The notes beneath the pieces were generated by a model that did not search any database, had not been told where the DNA came from, and worked only from the letters and a program-made list of their open reading frames with translations. This document shows positions 51,160 through 60,279 of a stretch of 64,000 nucleotides of DNA, piece after piece. The position numbers and the translations under genes are program-made. Position 1 is the stretch's first letter. Each line of letters starts with the position of its first letter. Origin of the DNA: Limosilactobacillus sp. (lineage in GTDB: Bacteria > Bacillota > Bacilli > Lactobacillales > Lactobacillaceae); assembly GCF_022651205.1 (NCBI RefSeq), contig NZ_JALCQI010000001.1, forward strand, positions 1 through 64,000, given 5' to 3'.

Positions 51160-51289
51160 CAAGTCACTCCCTTTAATACTAACCTTTATTTTAACATTGG
51201 AAACAACGATTCGTGGAAAAATGTGAAATAAAATCTGTTCTGTGATAAAATCAAGAATATTATCAATATACAACATGGGGTTAATCAAT

Positions 51290-52255
51290 TTGAAGAAACA
51301 AGAGAAAAAGCAAAAAAAATGGTTTCGCAGAATTATAGTCACGGTAATATTATTGATCACTGTGGTACTATTTGGTGCAGGTTCATATTTCTTTCATGTA
51401 GGAATGGTTCCCGGTCATAAGTCATTTGTAAAGGGAAACCAGCGGATTGAAAAGAGTGACCCATTATATTCACAAAAAATTTGGTTTAAACATGCCCAAA
51501 AACAGAAGTGGACAATGACATCAGCTACTAAGAATTACAAGCTAGTGGCTGATTATATTCCGGCAAGTCAATCAACAACTAAAAATGTGGTGATCCTTCA
51601 TGGGTTTATGGGAACGAAGGAACAGATGGGTGAATATGCTACGTTGTTTCACCAGCTCGGGTATAATGTGCTAATGCCTGACGCTCGAGCACATGGTCAA
51701 AGTCAGGGTAAGTATATTGGCTATGGCTGGCCTGAGCGGTACGATGTCCGGAAGTGGACGGAAAAATTGATCAAGCATAATGGCAAAGATAGTCAGGTAG
51801 TAATTTTCGGTGTCAGTATGGGTGGTGCCACATCAATGATGACTAGTGGGATTTCAATGCCTAAGCAGGTAAAAGCCTACGTGGAAGACTGTGGCTATAC
51901 AAGTTTAAATGACGAACTAAATTATGAAGCAGGAAACCTGTATAATATTCCTACTCCAATTCGCTGGCCATTAATAAAAATGTTAAGCCTAATTAACCGG
52001 ACAAAGAATGGTTTCTTTACGGGTGAAGCAAGCGCCGTTGAAAGTTTGCACCATAACCACCGACCGATGCTTTTCATTCATGGAAGCAATGACCATTTTG
52101 TGCCAACGAAGATGGTATATTCAAACTACCAAGCCACCCGTGGTCCTAAACAATTATGGGTCGTTCCTGGCGCCGGTCACGCCTCCTCCTTCGCCCACTC
52201 TCCTCACGCCTACCGCCAACATCTTGAACGGTTTTTGGGGAGGTATGTAAAATAG
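51290..52255 (+). CDS. Membrane-anchored alpha/beta hydrolase
   Basis: The protein of about 321 residues has a basic N-terminus followed by a membrane anchor (IIVTVILLITVVLFGAG, about 15-31), so the catalytic domain faces outward. VVILHGFMGTK gives the oxyanion loop, GVSMGGA the nucleophile (Ser176), GSNDHFVP the acid and GAGHASSF the histidine. The fold resembles YqkD/BAAT-type serine hydrolases; substrate unknown. Start: TTG eight bases after GGGG; an ATG five codons upstream lacks a ribosome site. The last ~80 bases are strikingly C-rich and G-poor, and the TAG stop opens a class I repeat. Confidence 0.85.
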   Translation: MKKQEKKQKKWFRRIIVTVILLITVVLFGAGSYFFHVGMVPGHKSFVKGNQRIEKSDPLYSQKIWFKHAQKQKWTMTSATKNYKLVADYIPASQSTTKNVVILHGFMGTKEQMGEYATLFHQLGYNVLMPDARAHGQSQGKYIGYGWPERYDVRKWTEKLIKHNGKDSQVVIFGVSMGGATSMMTSGISMPKQVKAYVEDCGYTSLNDELNYEAGNLYNIPTPIRWPLIKMLSLINRTKNGFFTGEASAVESLHHNHRPMLFIHGSNDHFVPTKMVYSNYQATRGPKQLWVVPGAGHASSFAHSPHAYRQHLERFLGRYVK

Positions 52256-52525
52256 AGTGTGAGCAGGTGAAGAAGGCCCGTAAGACAACAATTTCTCCCG
52301 ACTGGATGTTGAAAGCATCTGGGAGGGAGTTTGTTGTCTATAGGGGCTTCCCTGCGAACGCGTTTTGACTTGGTTGCCTAGAACTCGAGGAAGGTTAGGG
52401 TGAGCCGATCTGGACAATGCCGCATTAGAAGTCCCTACGAACGCTTTTTGACCATGTCGCCTAGATTGCTAGCTCAAGGAAAGCTAAGACAAAACAATCT
52501 CAGCCATGTTATAGTAGAAATTAAT
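52253..52525 (+). repeat. Class I structured repeat, copy 7, with several tail boxes
   Basis: It starts TAGAGTGTGAGC at the hydrolase stop. Stems are AAGGCCC/GGGGCTT, AGACAACAA/TTGTTGTCT, CTCCC/GGGAG and GATG/CATC. Four tail-box-like units follow, the last ending CATGTTATAGTAGAAATT. The core is shared with the partial second core behind usp. Confidence 0.8.
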
Positions 52526-52551
52526 AAAATTAAGTAGGAGAGAATCAAAAA

Positions 52552-52911
52552 TTGGGAATCGCTTTTGAAATCGTCACAGTCCTCATTGGAATTGAACACT
52601 TAGGAATTATGTTGTTGGAGATGTTTGCTCAACCGGGAAAGCAAGCCAAGGCATTTGATATGGAAGAGTCATTTCTTCGGCAAAAGGCAGCGAGAGTATC
52701 AATGGCAAACCAGGGAATCTATAACGGAATGCTTGGATTATTATTAATTGTCAGTCAGTTTATTTTTACGGGGATGACAGCAATTATGGTTGGTCGTTTA
52801 TTATTACTCTTCGTTGCGGTGGTTGGCTTATATGGTGCATTGACTGCTACAAAGAAGATCTGGCTATTTCAATTTATTCCAGCAGTGATTGGGTTAATTT
52901 TATCCTTATAA
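52552..52911 (+). CDS. DUF1304-family membrane protein
   Basis: A 119-residue protein with four membrane helices; EHLGIMLLEMF near the N-terminus and ANQGIYNGMLG in the middle are the conserved blocks of DUF1304. Function unknown. The start is TTG, ten bases after GGAGAG. It may be transcribed with the alpha/beta hydrolase through the repeat, since no clear promoter is seen between them. A terminator follows directly. Confidence 0.85.
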   Translation: MGIAFEIVTVLIGIEHLGIMLLEMFAQPGKQAKAFDMEESFLRQKAARVSMANQGIYNGMLGLLLIVSQFIFTGMTAIMVGRLLLLFVAVVGLYGALTATKKIWLFQFIPAVIGLILSL

Positions 52912-52962
52912 AAACGAGACTTAAAGGTATGATAAAGAATCAACCTTTAGGCCTCGTTTTTA
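52911..52962 (+). terminator. Rho-independent terminator
   Basis: AAAACGAG...TTAAAGGT pairs with ACCTTTAG...CTCGTTTT, followed by TTAAT; also T-rich in reverse. Confidence 0.8.
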
Positions 52963-53010
52963 ATTGTTTAAGAAAAATTTGTATGTAGTAATTCCTATTT
53001 TCGTTCTCTA

Positions 53011-54981
53011 TTACTCCATTGATTGAACCATCACGAGTTCATCAATTGAAATATGTTCATTGAGGGCGTTCGCAAGAGATTGCGATAATGTCCCATCCAC
53101 AAGACTTTGTTGAACGTAGGAATGCTCAAGTTGAAACGCTTCGACAAAAAGGGCATTCATCCGATCGGCATCAATGCTAGTGTCACGAGTGAAGAAGTGG
53201 GCACGTTGAAGGTAAGCTCGCCGAATCATCGTAATTTCGTTAACGTTTTGTGTAGTCTGAACTGTATCAAGATACTTGTTAACACGATGACTGAGAAGGT
53301 TAAAAACGTTCCTAAAAGATAAGAACTGGTCTGGATGCAACTGATTTTGCTCAAGGTGCCGTTGATGCAACGCCTGAATTTTAACGTTTCGGTGGCGAAT
53401 AATCCGCCATTTAATCCGGTGAATAACGGTTGAAACGAAGGACATGAAAGTGTGGTTACTAGTGTTATAAATTGAACGGGCAACGATCCGTGAATACCAT
53501 TCTGCTTGCCGTTCCGAAATTTTCTCTTCTTCAGCCAGTTGTTCAATAATTTCTAGTTCTAACTGGTGGGCTTTACGGGCGATCTTTTCAAAAACATCCG
53601 TATTTATGCGGTGGTATTGGGTCATTTGACTGCTTAACTGGTCCATAATAATTGCCCTTTCGGCTCGATCTTCGGTGTTCGATTTTAACTCGGTAATTGC
53701 ATACTGAACCGTCTTAACTAAGGCATCATGAAATTCGGCCTTGCTATAATCATTTGCTTTTCGCGGAAGAATTAACGGAAAGGCAACTGCACCAACGATA
53801 ATGCTAATGAGAATTACTAATGCCGAAATGAGAATAATTGAGTTACGGAAGGCAAACGATTTACCACTGACTAAAATTGGTAGTGAAAAGGCTAACGAAA
53901 GTGTGATAGTTCCATGAACACCACCAAGGGCAAGCAACCAGCTATCACGATTTACTTTTTCCTTTGAGGAGTGAAGGTTGACTATCCGCCAACGTGCCCA
54001 TGCATACCGAAGAATAAGCATCACGAGGAAGAGGCCGCAAGCCAAACCGATTAGCTTTAAGAGATTAGTGGGTGTTGTTCTACCAATTACTTGGGGAATT
54101 AATAATCCCAGAAGAACGAAGACAATTCCGTTTAGGGCATCACTAACAATTGACCAAATCATCTTTGTTGCCATTTGAACCTTAGCAGAGGATAATCGTA
54201 ACCGGTCATAGAGAATACTATGGACAACACCGGCAGAAACTACCGCTAAGATGCCGGAGAAGTGACATTCTTCGGCTAACCAATAAATGACAACTGGTGT
54301 CATAACGTTAATCGGAATCACGATTGAACCAATGTCGACGTGTTGGCTCATTAATTTCATTCGGAGACTAATTAAAAGGTTTCCTAGAATTGCCCCAAAG
54401 ATGATCCCGCCAAAAAAGACGTAGGAGAAGTACCAAATCCCGTGAGTAAGAGAAAAAGCACCGGAAGTAAAAGCAGCAAGCGCCAAGTCTAACAGGACGA
54501 TTCCTGATGCGTCATTAAAAAGCGATTCGACTTCCAGAGTAGTATTAACATTTTCGGGCATAGTAACGTTAGTGGTTAGTGATTTTACCGCAACAGCATC
54601 GGTTGGTGTAATGATTGCAGCAAGCATAAATGCGAGCGGTAGGGTGAAAGTCCTTGGAAAGGTAAGGTGTAAGGCTGCCCCGATAATAATTACCGCAACT
54701 AGCGCGAAGCCAACACTTAATGACAAAATATTTTTAACGTTTTTTGATAGGACCTTGAACGATTGATTTTGCCCATCATTGAACATTAGTGGCGCAATAA
54801 CAACCATCATGAATAATTCTGGGTGCATCGTAAAATCAGTGGCGGTCGTTGGCAGCGATGCCATTAAAATTCCGGCAACAATTTGATAGATTGATAGCGG
54901 GATCTTTGGGTAAATCAGGTGAATGATATTGGCGGCAACAACAGCAGTCAGTAATAGGAAAATTGTAAAAATAGTATCCAT
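53011..54981 (-). CDS. CPA1-family Na+/H+ antiporter
   Basis: A 656-residue protein with about 12 membrane helices in the first 400 residues. MLAAIITPTDAVAV and SLFNDASGIVLLDLALAAF are the TPTDA and ND motifs of the ion-binding crossover in CPA1 (NhaP/NhaK) exchangers, and GGVHGTITLSLAFSLP is the conserved basic/glycine region. The last ~240 residues form a cytoplasmic helical tail that probably regulates activity. It exchanges Na+ or K+ for H+ for pH and salt balance. It may be transcribed with the DUF4870 gene 30 bases upstream. Confidence 0.9.
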   Translation of the reverse strand: MDTIFTIFLLLTAVVAANIIHLIYPKIPLSIYQIVAGILMASLPTTATDFTMHPELFMMVVIAPLMFNDGQNQSFKVLSKNVKNILSLSVGFALVAVIIIGAALHLTFPRTFTLPLAFMLAAIITPTDAVAVKSLTTNVTMPENVNTTLEVESLFNDASGIVLLDLALAAFTSGAFSLTHGIWYFSYVFFGGIIFGAILGNLLISLRMKLMSQHVDIGSIVIPINVMTPVVIYWLAEECHFSGILAVVSAGVVHSILYDRLRLSSAKVQMATKMIWSIVSDALNGIVFVLLGLLIPQVIGRTTPTNLLKLIGLACGLFLVMLILRYAWARWRIVNLHSSKEKVNRDSWLLALGGVHGTITLSLAFSLPILVSGKSFAFRNSIILISALVILISIIVGAVAFPLILPRKANDYSKAEFHDALVKTVQYAITELKSNTEDRAERAIIMDQLSSQMTQYHRINTDVFEKIARKAHQLELEIIEQLAEEEKISERQAEWYSRIVARSIYNTSNHTFMSFVSTVIHRIKWRIIRHRNVKIQALHQRHLEQNQLHPDQFLSFRNVFNLLSHRVNKYLDTVQTTQNVNEITMIRRAYLQRAHFFTRDTSIDADRMNALFVEAFQLEHSYVQQSLVDGTLSQSLANALNEHISIDELVMVQSME

Positions 54982-55011
54982 TTACTTACTCAACTCCTTT
55001 ATAATGACTGC

Positions 55012-55350
55012 TTATTCTCGACCAAGAAGGACCTTTACTGCCATTGCGATGTTGTAGACATAGAGAAGCAGTGCAATTAGTAAGGCAAATGTTAAAAGAA
55101 CCCCGCTGAATGCCCCAAGGTTAACAACCATCGAATGCCAAGCTGCTACGCTAATAAACAGGAGGGCAAAGATAATGTAGATTAGTGGGAAAATCTGGCT
55201 CCAGAAAGCAAACTTAGCTTGGCGCTTAACCCATGGATTCTCTGGTCCGGCGACGATCCAAACAATTAGTGGGAAGATTACCGGAAGGAAGAGAATACTG
55301 AGGTATGAAAGGGCCCCAATAATCCGTTTCGATAAACTGATATTATTCAT
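55012..55350 (-). CDS. DUF4870/Tic20-like membrane protein
   Basis: A 112-residue protein with three hydrophobic helices. RIIGALSYLSILFLPVIFPLIVWIVA and WVKRQAKFAFWSQI match the DUF4870 family (LSYLxxxxxPxIxPLIVWL... HARQAxNF). Function unknown. A ribosome site (GGAG) precedes it. It sits between the ykoC gene and the antiporter, all on the minus strand. Confidence 0.8.
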   Translation of the reverse strand: MNNISLSKRIIGALSYLSILFLPVIFPLIVWIVAGPENPWVKRQAKFAFWSQIFPLIYIIFALLFISVAAWHSMVVNLGAFSGVLLTFALLIALLLYVYNIAMAVKVLLGRE

Positions 55351-55394
55351 ATTAAAAAATCTCCAATTCGTTTTTCTTAATTATGCATGATCTA

Positions 55395-56051
55395 TTACGG
55401 GAGTGCAATTAGGAGAATTTGCAAAACAACCATGCTGATAATGAGGATCGCCCAGTCAACCCAGCGCAGCGGAATCAAGGTAGCATAGGTTCGTGGTCTT
55501 TCTTCACGAAAGCCGTGCGTTTCCATTGCTTGTGCTAGTTGGTCTGACCAACGAATCGCTGAGAGGATTGCTTTAAAGTAGAGGGTTGGTGACCACCAAT
55601 GAAGATCAAGCCCCCGCATTTTTCCCGCGACTTTGATTGTGCTAACGTTTCGCTTGATTTGCGGTAGGATATTTAGGGCTGCGAGAGTACCATAGGCAAA
55701 TTTACTTGGCAAATGGCAATTTTGCTCTAATGACCGGACAAGAGTTAATGGGGAGGTAGTAAAGGTCATTACACCACCAGCAAAAACGTAAACGTAGAAC
55801 CGACTTACCATGCTCCAACCGGTGAGCCAGTCATGTCCAGCACCATAGCCACCAATGGTAATCAGGACGGCAATTCCCGGAATTAACGGGATTAGCATTA
55901 GCCAGCAGAACTGGTGCCAGGTTAGTTTATTGAAAATGAGAACAATGAAAAGACAGATAATCAGAATTAAGTTAACGAAGAGACGGTTTGTAAAACTGAT
56001 CTCAAGTGAAATTAGAAGGAGGAGTAATAATTTAATGCTGGGATTCATCAT
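55395..56051 (-). CDS. ykoC: ECF transporter transmembrane component (YkoC)
   Basis: The T-component of an energy-coupling factor transporter. About 218 residues with five or six helices and the coupling-helix motifs AGKMRGLDL and METHGFREERPR (Ala-Arg-Gly-like), which contact the ATPase. The start follows AAGGAGG and overlaps the end of ykoD, so expression is coupled. With YkoD and the substrate-binding YkoE it takes up hydroxymethylpyrimidine or thiamine. Two adjacent ATG codons are possible starts. Confidence 0.9.
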   Translation of the reverse strand: MMNPSIKLLLLLLISLEISFTNRLFVNLILIICLFIVLIFNKLTWHQFCWLMLIPLIPGIAVLITIGGYGAGHDWLTGWSMVSRFYVYVFAGGVMTFTTSPLTLVRSLEQNCHLPSKFAYGTLAALNILPQIKRNVSTIKVAGKMRGLDLHWWSPTLYFKAILSAIRWSDQLAQAMETHGFREERPRTYATLIPLRWVDWAILIISMVVLQILLIALP

Positions 56052-57432
56052 GCAGTCCTCCTTGATACGAAAGTTGATGATGGTTAAGGACAAGGTGGTA
56101 ATCAATAAAACCATTCAAGTAGTCTAATTGGTGACTTACGATTAACAAGGTTTGGGGAAATTGTTGCCGGCTTTGTTTGATGACGGTAAGTAATTTTTGT
56201 AATGATTTGTGATCTAGCCCCGTAAACGGTTCATCCATCAAGAGAAGTTTGTGTCCCATCATTAACATCACCAGGTTTTGGATGAGCTTTCGTTGTCCAC
56301 CGCTTAAAGAGTAAACGACCCTGTTGCTAATATCCGGTAATCCCACCATTGATAAAATTGCTTGTGGCGTTTTTCCTTTAAAAAAGGGATTTTGCCCATT
56401 CTCGGTACTTAGAGATAGTTCCTCACCAACGGTAACGTTTAAGAACTGTTGGTTAGTTTCTTGAAATACTAGGCCAACTTGAGAATAGTATTTCCCGGGA
56501 AATGTTTTCTGAATATTTCTGCCAGCGTATGTTATTTTTCCCGAATAGTGGGTGAGCTTTGCGATAGATTTGAGTAATGTTGACTTTCCTGCACCGCTAG
56601 GACCGGTTAGTAACGTAACTTTATTAAGGATAAAGTCTAAATCAGTGGGTCCTATAAGGGTGTTACGATTACGGATAACAGAATAATCTTTGAGTTCTAC
56701 AATCGGCTGGGCTGATGCTTCTGGAACGCTGGTAGTTATTCTATTAGCGTGGGTACGATTAGCGCTTTTTAAAAGTTGCTGGCTGTCTTGTGGTGAAAGT
56801 AGCTCGGCTTTTTGATTATGAAATTGGACGACAAGTTGACTGAAGTCTTGGTAATTATGCAGATCGTGATCGCTTATGATAATTGTGGTCCCGTTTTTCT
56901 TCTGCAATTTAGTTAACTTTTGCAGGATAAACTGTCGGTTTCCTTCATCAATATTAGAAAAAGGCTCATCCAACAAGATGATATCTGCCTTCATTGCGAT
57001 CGTTACGGCCAAAGCAACTCGTTGAAGCTGACCACCAGAGAGGGTAGTAAGCTTTTGGTTGGCAACCTCTTGTAAGTTAACAAAATTCAGGGCGGTGGTT
57101 ACTTGATTGCTGATTTCTTTGTGAGGAACTTGAAGATTTCCGAGAGTGAATTCCAATTCATGCCGGGGAGTATCCATCGTAAACTGCATGGTGGGATCTT
57201 GAAATAGCATCCCAATTCGTTGCCCTTGGGGAAGGTTGACTTTTCCAGAGCAATCACCACCGTATTTAGGCAGCAGTCTCGCAATTAACTTTAACAAGGT
57301 CGTCTTACCACACCCAATTGGGCCACTTAATAAGATTGACTTATGAAGTGGTAATTCAAGTGAAACATCATTAAGGATTGGCTGTCCCTTTTGGTATGCA
57401 AATGTGAGGTCCTGAATAATTATTTGTTCCAT
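56032..57432 (-). CDS. ykoD: ECF transporter ATPase, duplicated (YkoD)
   Basis: A 466-residue protein with two ABC domains in tandem. Domain 1 has Walker A GPIGCGKTT, signature LSGGQLQR and Walker B IILLDEPF; domain 2 has GPSGAGKST, LSGGQRKL and LLLMDEPFTGLD. It powers YkoC/YkoE. Both sites look catalytically intact. It lies three bases behind ykoE and overlaps ykoC, forming a tight three-gene operon under a thiamine riboswitch. Confidence 0.92.
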   Translation of the reverse strand: MEQIIIQDLTFAYQKGQPILNDVSLELPLHKSILLSGPIGCGKTTLLKLIARLLPKYGGDCSGKVNLPQGQRIGMLFQDPTMQFTMDTPRHELEFTLGNLQVPHKEISNQVTTALNFVNLQEVANQKLTTLSGGQLQRVALAVTIAMKADIILLDEPFSNIDEGNRQFILQKLTKLQKKNGTTIIISDHDLHNYQDFSQLVVQFHNQKAELLSPQDSQQLLKSANRTHANRITTSVPEASAQPIVELKDYSVIRNRNTLIGPTDLDFILNKVTLLTGPSGAGKSTLLKSIAKLTHYSGKITYAGRNIQKTFPGKYYSQVGLVFQETNQQFLNVTVGEELSLSTENGQNPFFKGKTPQAILSMVGLPDISNRVVYSLSGGQRKLIQNLVMLMMGHKLLLMDEPFTGLDHKSLQKLLTVIKQSRQQFPQTLLIVSHQLDYLNGFIDYHLVLNHHQLSYQGGLHDESQH

Positions 57433-57435
57433 TAT

Positions 57436-57993
57436 CTACCTCGTGAGAACATGACTACGGTTTAACAAGTTAATGATTAATTTGACCAGGATGCCGGTGA
57501 AGAAGAACATGGAGAGCCAACGAACGATCAGCATCACAATCAGCATTGAAAGCGGAAAGTGACTATACCCGTTACGGAACCAATCCCAGGAGAAGGTGAG
57601 AATTGTGGTTGTGGTTGCGGATAGAAGCAAAGTAATCCAATTGTACATTTTATATAAGGTTAAGGTGAAGCCAAGTTCAGTCCCGATTCCTTGAACCAGT
57701 CCAGAAAGAAGCGTTGTTACACCCCACTGATCACCGAGGAGCATTTCCACAATGGCACTTAAAAATTCGCCGAGAAATGATGCACCAGGTAAACGGAGCA
57801 TAAAAGCGGCTAGGGGACCAGCCATGCACCAGATTCCTAGTGTAATATCGTTAGCCATTGGGCCGTACCCAAACGGTGTCAGAATGATCGTTAGACCGTT
57901 ATAAAGCAGGCCAGTTGCAAGGTAGATCACCCCAAAGACGATTCCGATAATTGCTAAGAGAATAATATCCTTTAAATGAAATTGACGAAACAT
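57436..57993 (-). CDS. ykoE: Substrate-binding (S) component YkoE of a thiamine-related ECF transporter
   Basis: A 185-residue membrane protein with about six helices. FHLKDIILLAIIGIVFGVIYL, MAGPLAAFMLRLPGASFLGEFLSAIVEMLLG and GLVQGIGTELGF are the YkoE family's conserved blocks. The start MFRQFH follows AAAGGAAATTC; a start 14 codons upstream would lie in the riboswitch terminator. Riboswitch control by thiamine pyrophosphate identifies the substrate as thiamine or its hydroxymethylpyrimidine moiety. Confidence 0.92.
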   Translation of the reverse strand: MFRQFHLKDIILLAIIGIVFGVIYLATGLLYNGLTIILTPFGYGPMANDITLGIWCMAGPLAAFMLRLPGASFLGEFLSAIVEMLLGDQWGVTTLLSGLVQGIGTELGFTLTLYKMYNWITLLLSATTTTILTFSWDWFRNGYSHFPLSMLIVMLIVRWLSMFFFTGILVKLIINLLNRSHVLTR

Positions 57994-58017
57994 AATGAAT
58001 TTCCTTTCTTGGGGAAA

Positions 58018-58050
58018 GAAAAAGGACCGTGACAAAGGATGTCATGGTCC
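58018..58050 (-). terminator. Riboswitch-controlled terminator upstream of ykoE
   Basis: On the minus strand GGACCATGACA pairs with TGTCACGGTCC, then CTTTTTCTTT. It lies between the TPP aptamer and the ykoE ribosome site, as expected for premature termination when thiamine is plentiful. Confidence 0.88.
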
Positions 58051-58065
58051 CTTAAATGGTTGATT

Positions 58066-58142
58066 AAAAACGCGCTTCCTTCGCTAGTATTACCTAGACA
58101 GGTTCGATGGGTCTAATCTCAGCCAAGTGGCACCCCAGACAT
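58066..58142 (-). promoter_or_regulatory. TPP riboswitch (THI element)
   Basis: On the minus strand the conserved elements occur in order: GGGGTGCC, GGCTGAGA, GACCC, GAACCTG, GGTAATACTAGCGAAGGAA. These are the pyrimidine- and pyrophosphate-sensor helices of the thiamine pyrophosphate aptamer. It controls ykoEDC. Confidence 0.96.
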
Positions 58143-58196
58143 AATAAATATTTTCAACTTAATCATACAACAAAAGTCATTTAGTGAACAGTCCAA

Positions 58197-59153
58197 TTAG
58201 TGATTAGCTAAAATCTTAGTTAAATGTTCCATAAAAGTAGGAACGAACCGTTTCTGATCAACGTTAATGGCAACTTTAACGTTTGGTTGAGGCTCATTAA
58301 GCCGTGCTTTATCGCCAATTGTCCGAGCATAGTTATGCTTCTCTGTTACAACCTTCATGGGAAGAGCAAGGGTGGTGACAAACGAAGGATCAATGGCTAC
58401 CCCAACCGCAAGGGGATCGTGAAGTGCACACCCGTGTTGATCAATTCCCAGATTGGCGTATGCATTAATGTAGAAGTCAGTGAGATCGGCATATGCAGTT
58501 CCAGATTTAGTCCCGAGATCCCGCCACACCTGTGTTTCTTTCTTTGTAAGGAGGGTTCGCAGTGTTACATCAAGGCCAACCATTGTAATTGGTAGTTCAC
58601 TGGTAAAGACTTCGTTAGCAGCTTCAGCATCTTGATTAATGTTTGCTTCGGCAACGTCGCTAACGTTCCCTTCAACCGTCAGTGCACCGCCCATTAGGGT
58701 AACGTTACCAATTAAATGACTAATTTGCGGATCCTTATGCAACGCAGCAGCAAGGTTAGTTAGCGGACCAGTAGGAACGATGATCAGATCCTTGTTGTAT
58801 TGGTGGGCCGCCTCAATAATAAAGTCGATTCCGTCCGTTGTTTGCACTTTTTGAGTAGGTTCAGGGAGACTAATATCACCAATTCCGTTGTTCCCGTGAA
58901 TTTCTTTGCTAACTTGCATTACGGTAAAATGATTAGTCGTACTTGAATGTTCCATCCCCTTAAAGACGGGGACTTCTTGGCCTAATAATTCGAGCAGTTG
59001 CAGAGAATTTTTGGCGGTTTTGTTAAGCAGGTTATTGCCATAGGAAGCGACAACACCAATGAGGTCAACATTGGGAGCTGCAATCGCATAGGCGAGGGCT
59101 AATGCATCGTCAACGCCAGTATCGAGGTCTAGGATCATCTTTTTAGTGGCCAT
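58197..59153 (-). CDS. Inosine-uridine preferring nucleoside hydrolase
   Basis: A 318-residue hydrolase that splits ribonucleosides into base and ribose. The N-terminal DLDTGVDDALALAYA holds the Ca2+-binding Asp cluster (DTDxGxDDxxA), and VPTGPLTNLAAALHKDP is conserved in the IUNH family. The subgroup (pyrimidine, purine or broad) is not clear. It is cytoplasmic. It is transcribed toward the riboswitch, which lies 55 bases downstream of its stop, with no visible terminator between. Confidence 0.9.
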   Translation of the reverse strand: MATKKMILDLDTGVDDALALAYAIAAPNVDLIGVVASYGNNLLNKTAKNSLQLLELLGQEVPVFKGMEHSSTTNHFTVMQVSKEIHGNNGIGDISLPEPTQKVQTTDGIDFIIEAAHQYNKDLIIVPTGPLTNLAAALHKDPQISHLIGNVTLMGGALTVEGNVSDVAEANINQDAEAANEVFTSELPITMVGLDVTLRTLLTKKETQVWRDLGTKSGTAYADLTDFYINAYANLGIDQHGCALHDPLAVGVAIDPSFVTTLALPMKVVTEKHNYARTIGDKARLNEPQPNVKVAINVDQKRFVPTFMEHLTKILANH

Positions 59154-59274
59154 GTTAATTCCTCCATTTGAGTAGCTTTATGTTAATAATAATTAAACGA
59201 TAAGTACACTGCAATTTTATTTTTAATCAAAATCAATTACAATAGTGAAAAAGCAAAGAGAGGAGCTAGCGCAA

Positions 59275-60279
59275 ATGGCAAAAATGTATGACATTACAAT
59301 TATTGGTGGAGGTCCAGCAGGGATGTTTGCTGCCTTTTATTGTGGTTTACATGAATTGAATGCTCAACTAATTGAGAGTTTACCCCAGCTTGGTGGTCAG
59401 GTTAATGCCCTCTATCCAGAAAAGCAAATTTGGGATGTCGCGGGGCTTCCCGGGGTTACCGGCCACGATTTAATTGAACATTTGCAGAAACAGCTTGCTG
59501 TGGCACCGATCGATCAATTTACAGGCGAGACGGTTGAAGATGTTGTTAAAGAAGCCGACGGGACGTTTACGATTAGGAGCGCTGGACGTGTATCTCATTC
59601 TCGGGCAATTGTGATTGCGTTAGGAAACGGTGCATTTAAGCCACGAAAATTGGCACTTGAGGGTGCTGATGATATTGAAGGACAACAACTTCATTACTTT
59701 GTTACTCACCGCAATGACTTTGCCGGAAAACGTGTTGCGGTTTTAGGTGGCGGTAATTCAGCAATTGATATCGCATTGATGCTGGAGCCAGTAGCCGAAA
59801 AAGTGTCACTAATCCACCGTCGTGATCAGTTCCGGGGGATGGAACATTCGGTATCCCTCTTGAAAGAATCAAGCGTGGATCTTGTTACGCCGTTCCTACC
59901 GAAGAAGCTTCAAGTAGAAGATGATCAGTCCGTTACGCTTAGCCTAAAGAAAATGCGAAGTGATGAGATGACGCAGTTAAATGTTGATCGTCTTGTTGTT
60001 AACTATGGCTTTACATCAAATAACGCGGCTCTTGAACAATGGTCATTAGATTTGGCGGCAGAGAGAAACCTGATTAAAGTCGACTCGACAATGCAAACGA
60101 ATATTGAAGGTGTTTATGCAATTGGGGATGGTGTTACCTATCCCGGCAAAACCGCACTAATTGCCACCGCATTCGGCGAAGCCCCCACCGCCATCACCGC
60201 CCTTGCCAAACAACTCTACCCAACCAAACGAATGGCGATGCATAGTTCATCGATGAGAGTGCGAGCCGCGACGAATTAG
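59275..60279 (+). CDS. Ferredoxin--NADP+ reductase, thioredoxin-reductase-like type
   Basis: A 334-residue FAD enzyme with IIGGGPAGMFAAFY (FAD), VLGGGNSAIDIALML (NADPH) and YAIGDGVTYPGKTALIATAFGEAPTAI. It lacks the CxxC of thioredoxin reductases and so is the YumC-type flavodoxin/ferredoxin reductase. The start MAKMYD follows GGAGCTAGC; a start 10 codons upstream lacks a ribosome site. The last ~80 coding bases are C-rich. The C-terminus ends AMHSSSM as in the family, then continues RVRAATN, seven residues and the stop codon that come from a class I repeat. Confidence 0.92.
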   Translation: MAKMYDITIIGGGPAGMFAAFYCGLHELNAQLIESLPQLGGQVNALYPEKQIWDVAGLPGVTGHDLIEHLQKQLAVAPIDQFTGETVEDVVKEADGTFTIRSAGRVSHSRAIVIALGNGAFKPRKLALEGADDIEGQQLHYFVTHRNDFAGKRVAVLGGGNSAIDIALMLEPVAEKVSLIHRRDQFRGMEHSVSLLKESSVDLVTPFLPKKLQVEDDQSVTLSLKKMRSDEMTQLNVDRLVVNYGFTSNNAALEQWSLDLAAERNLIKVDSTMQTNIEGVYAIGDGVTYPGKTALIATAFGEAPTAITALAKQLYPTKRMAMHSSSMRVRAATN

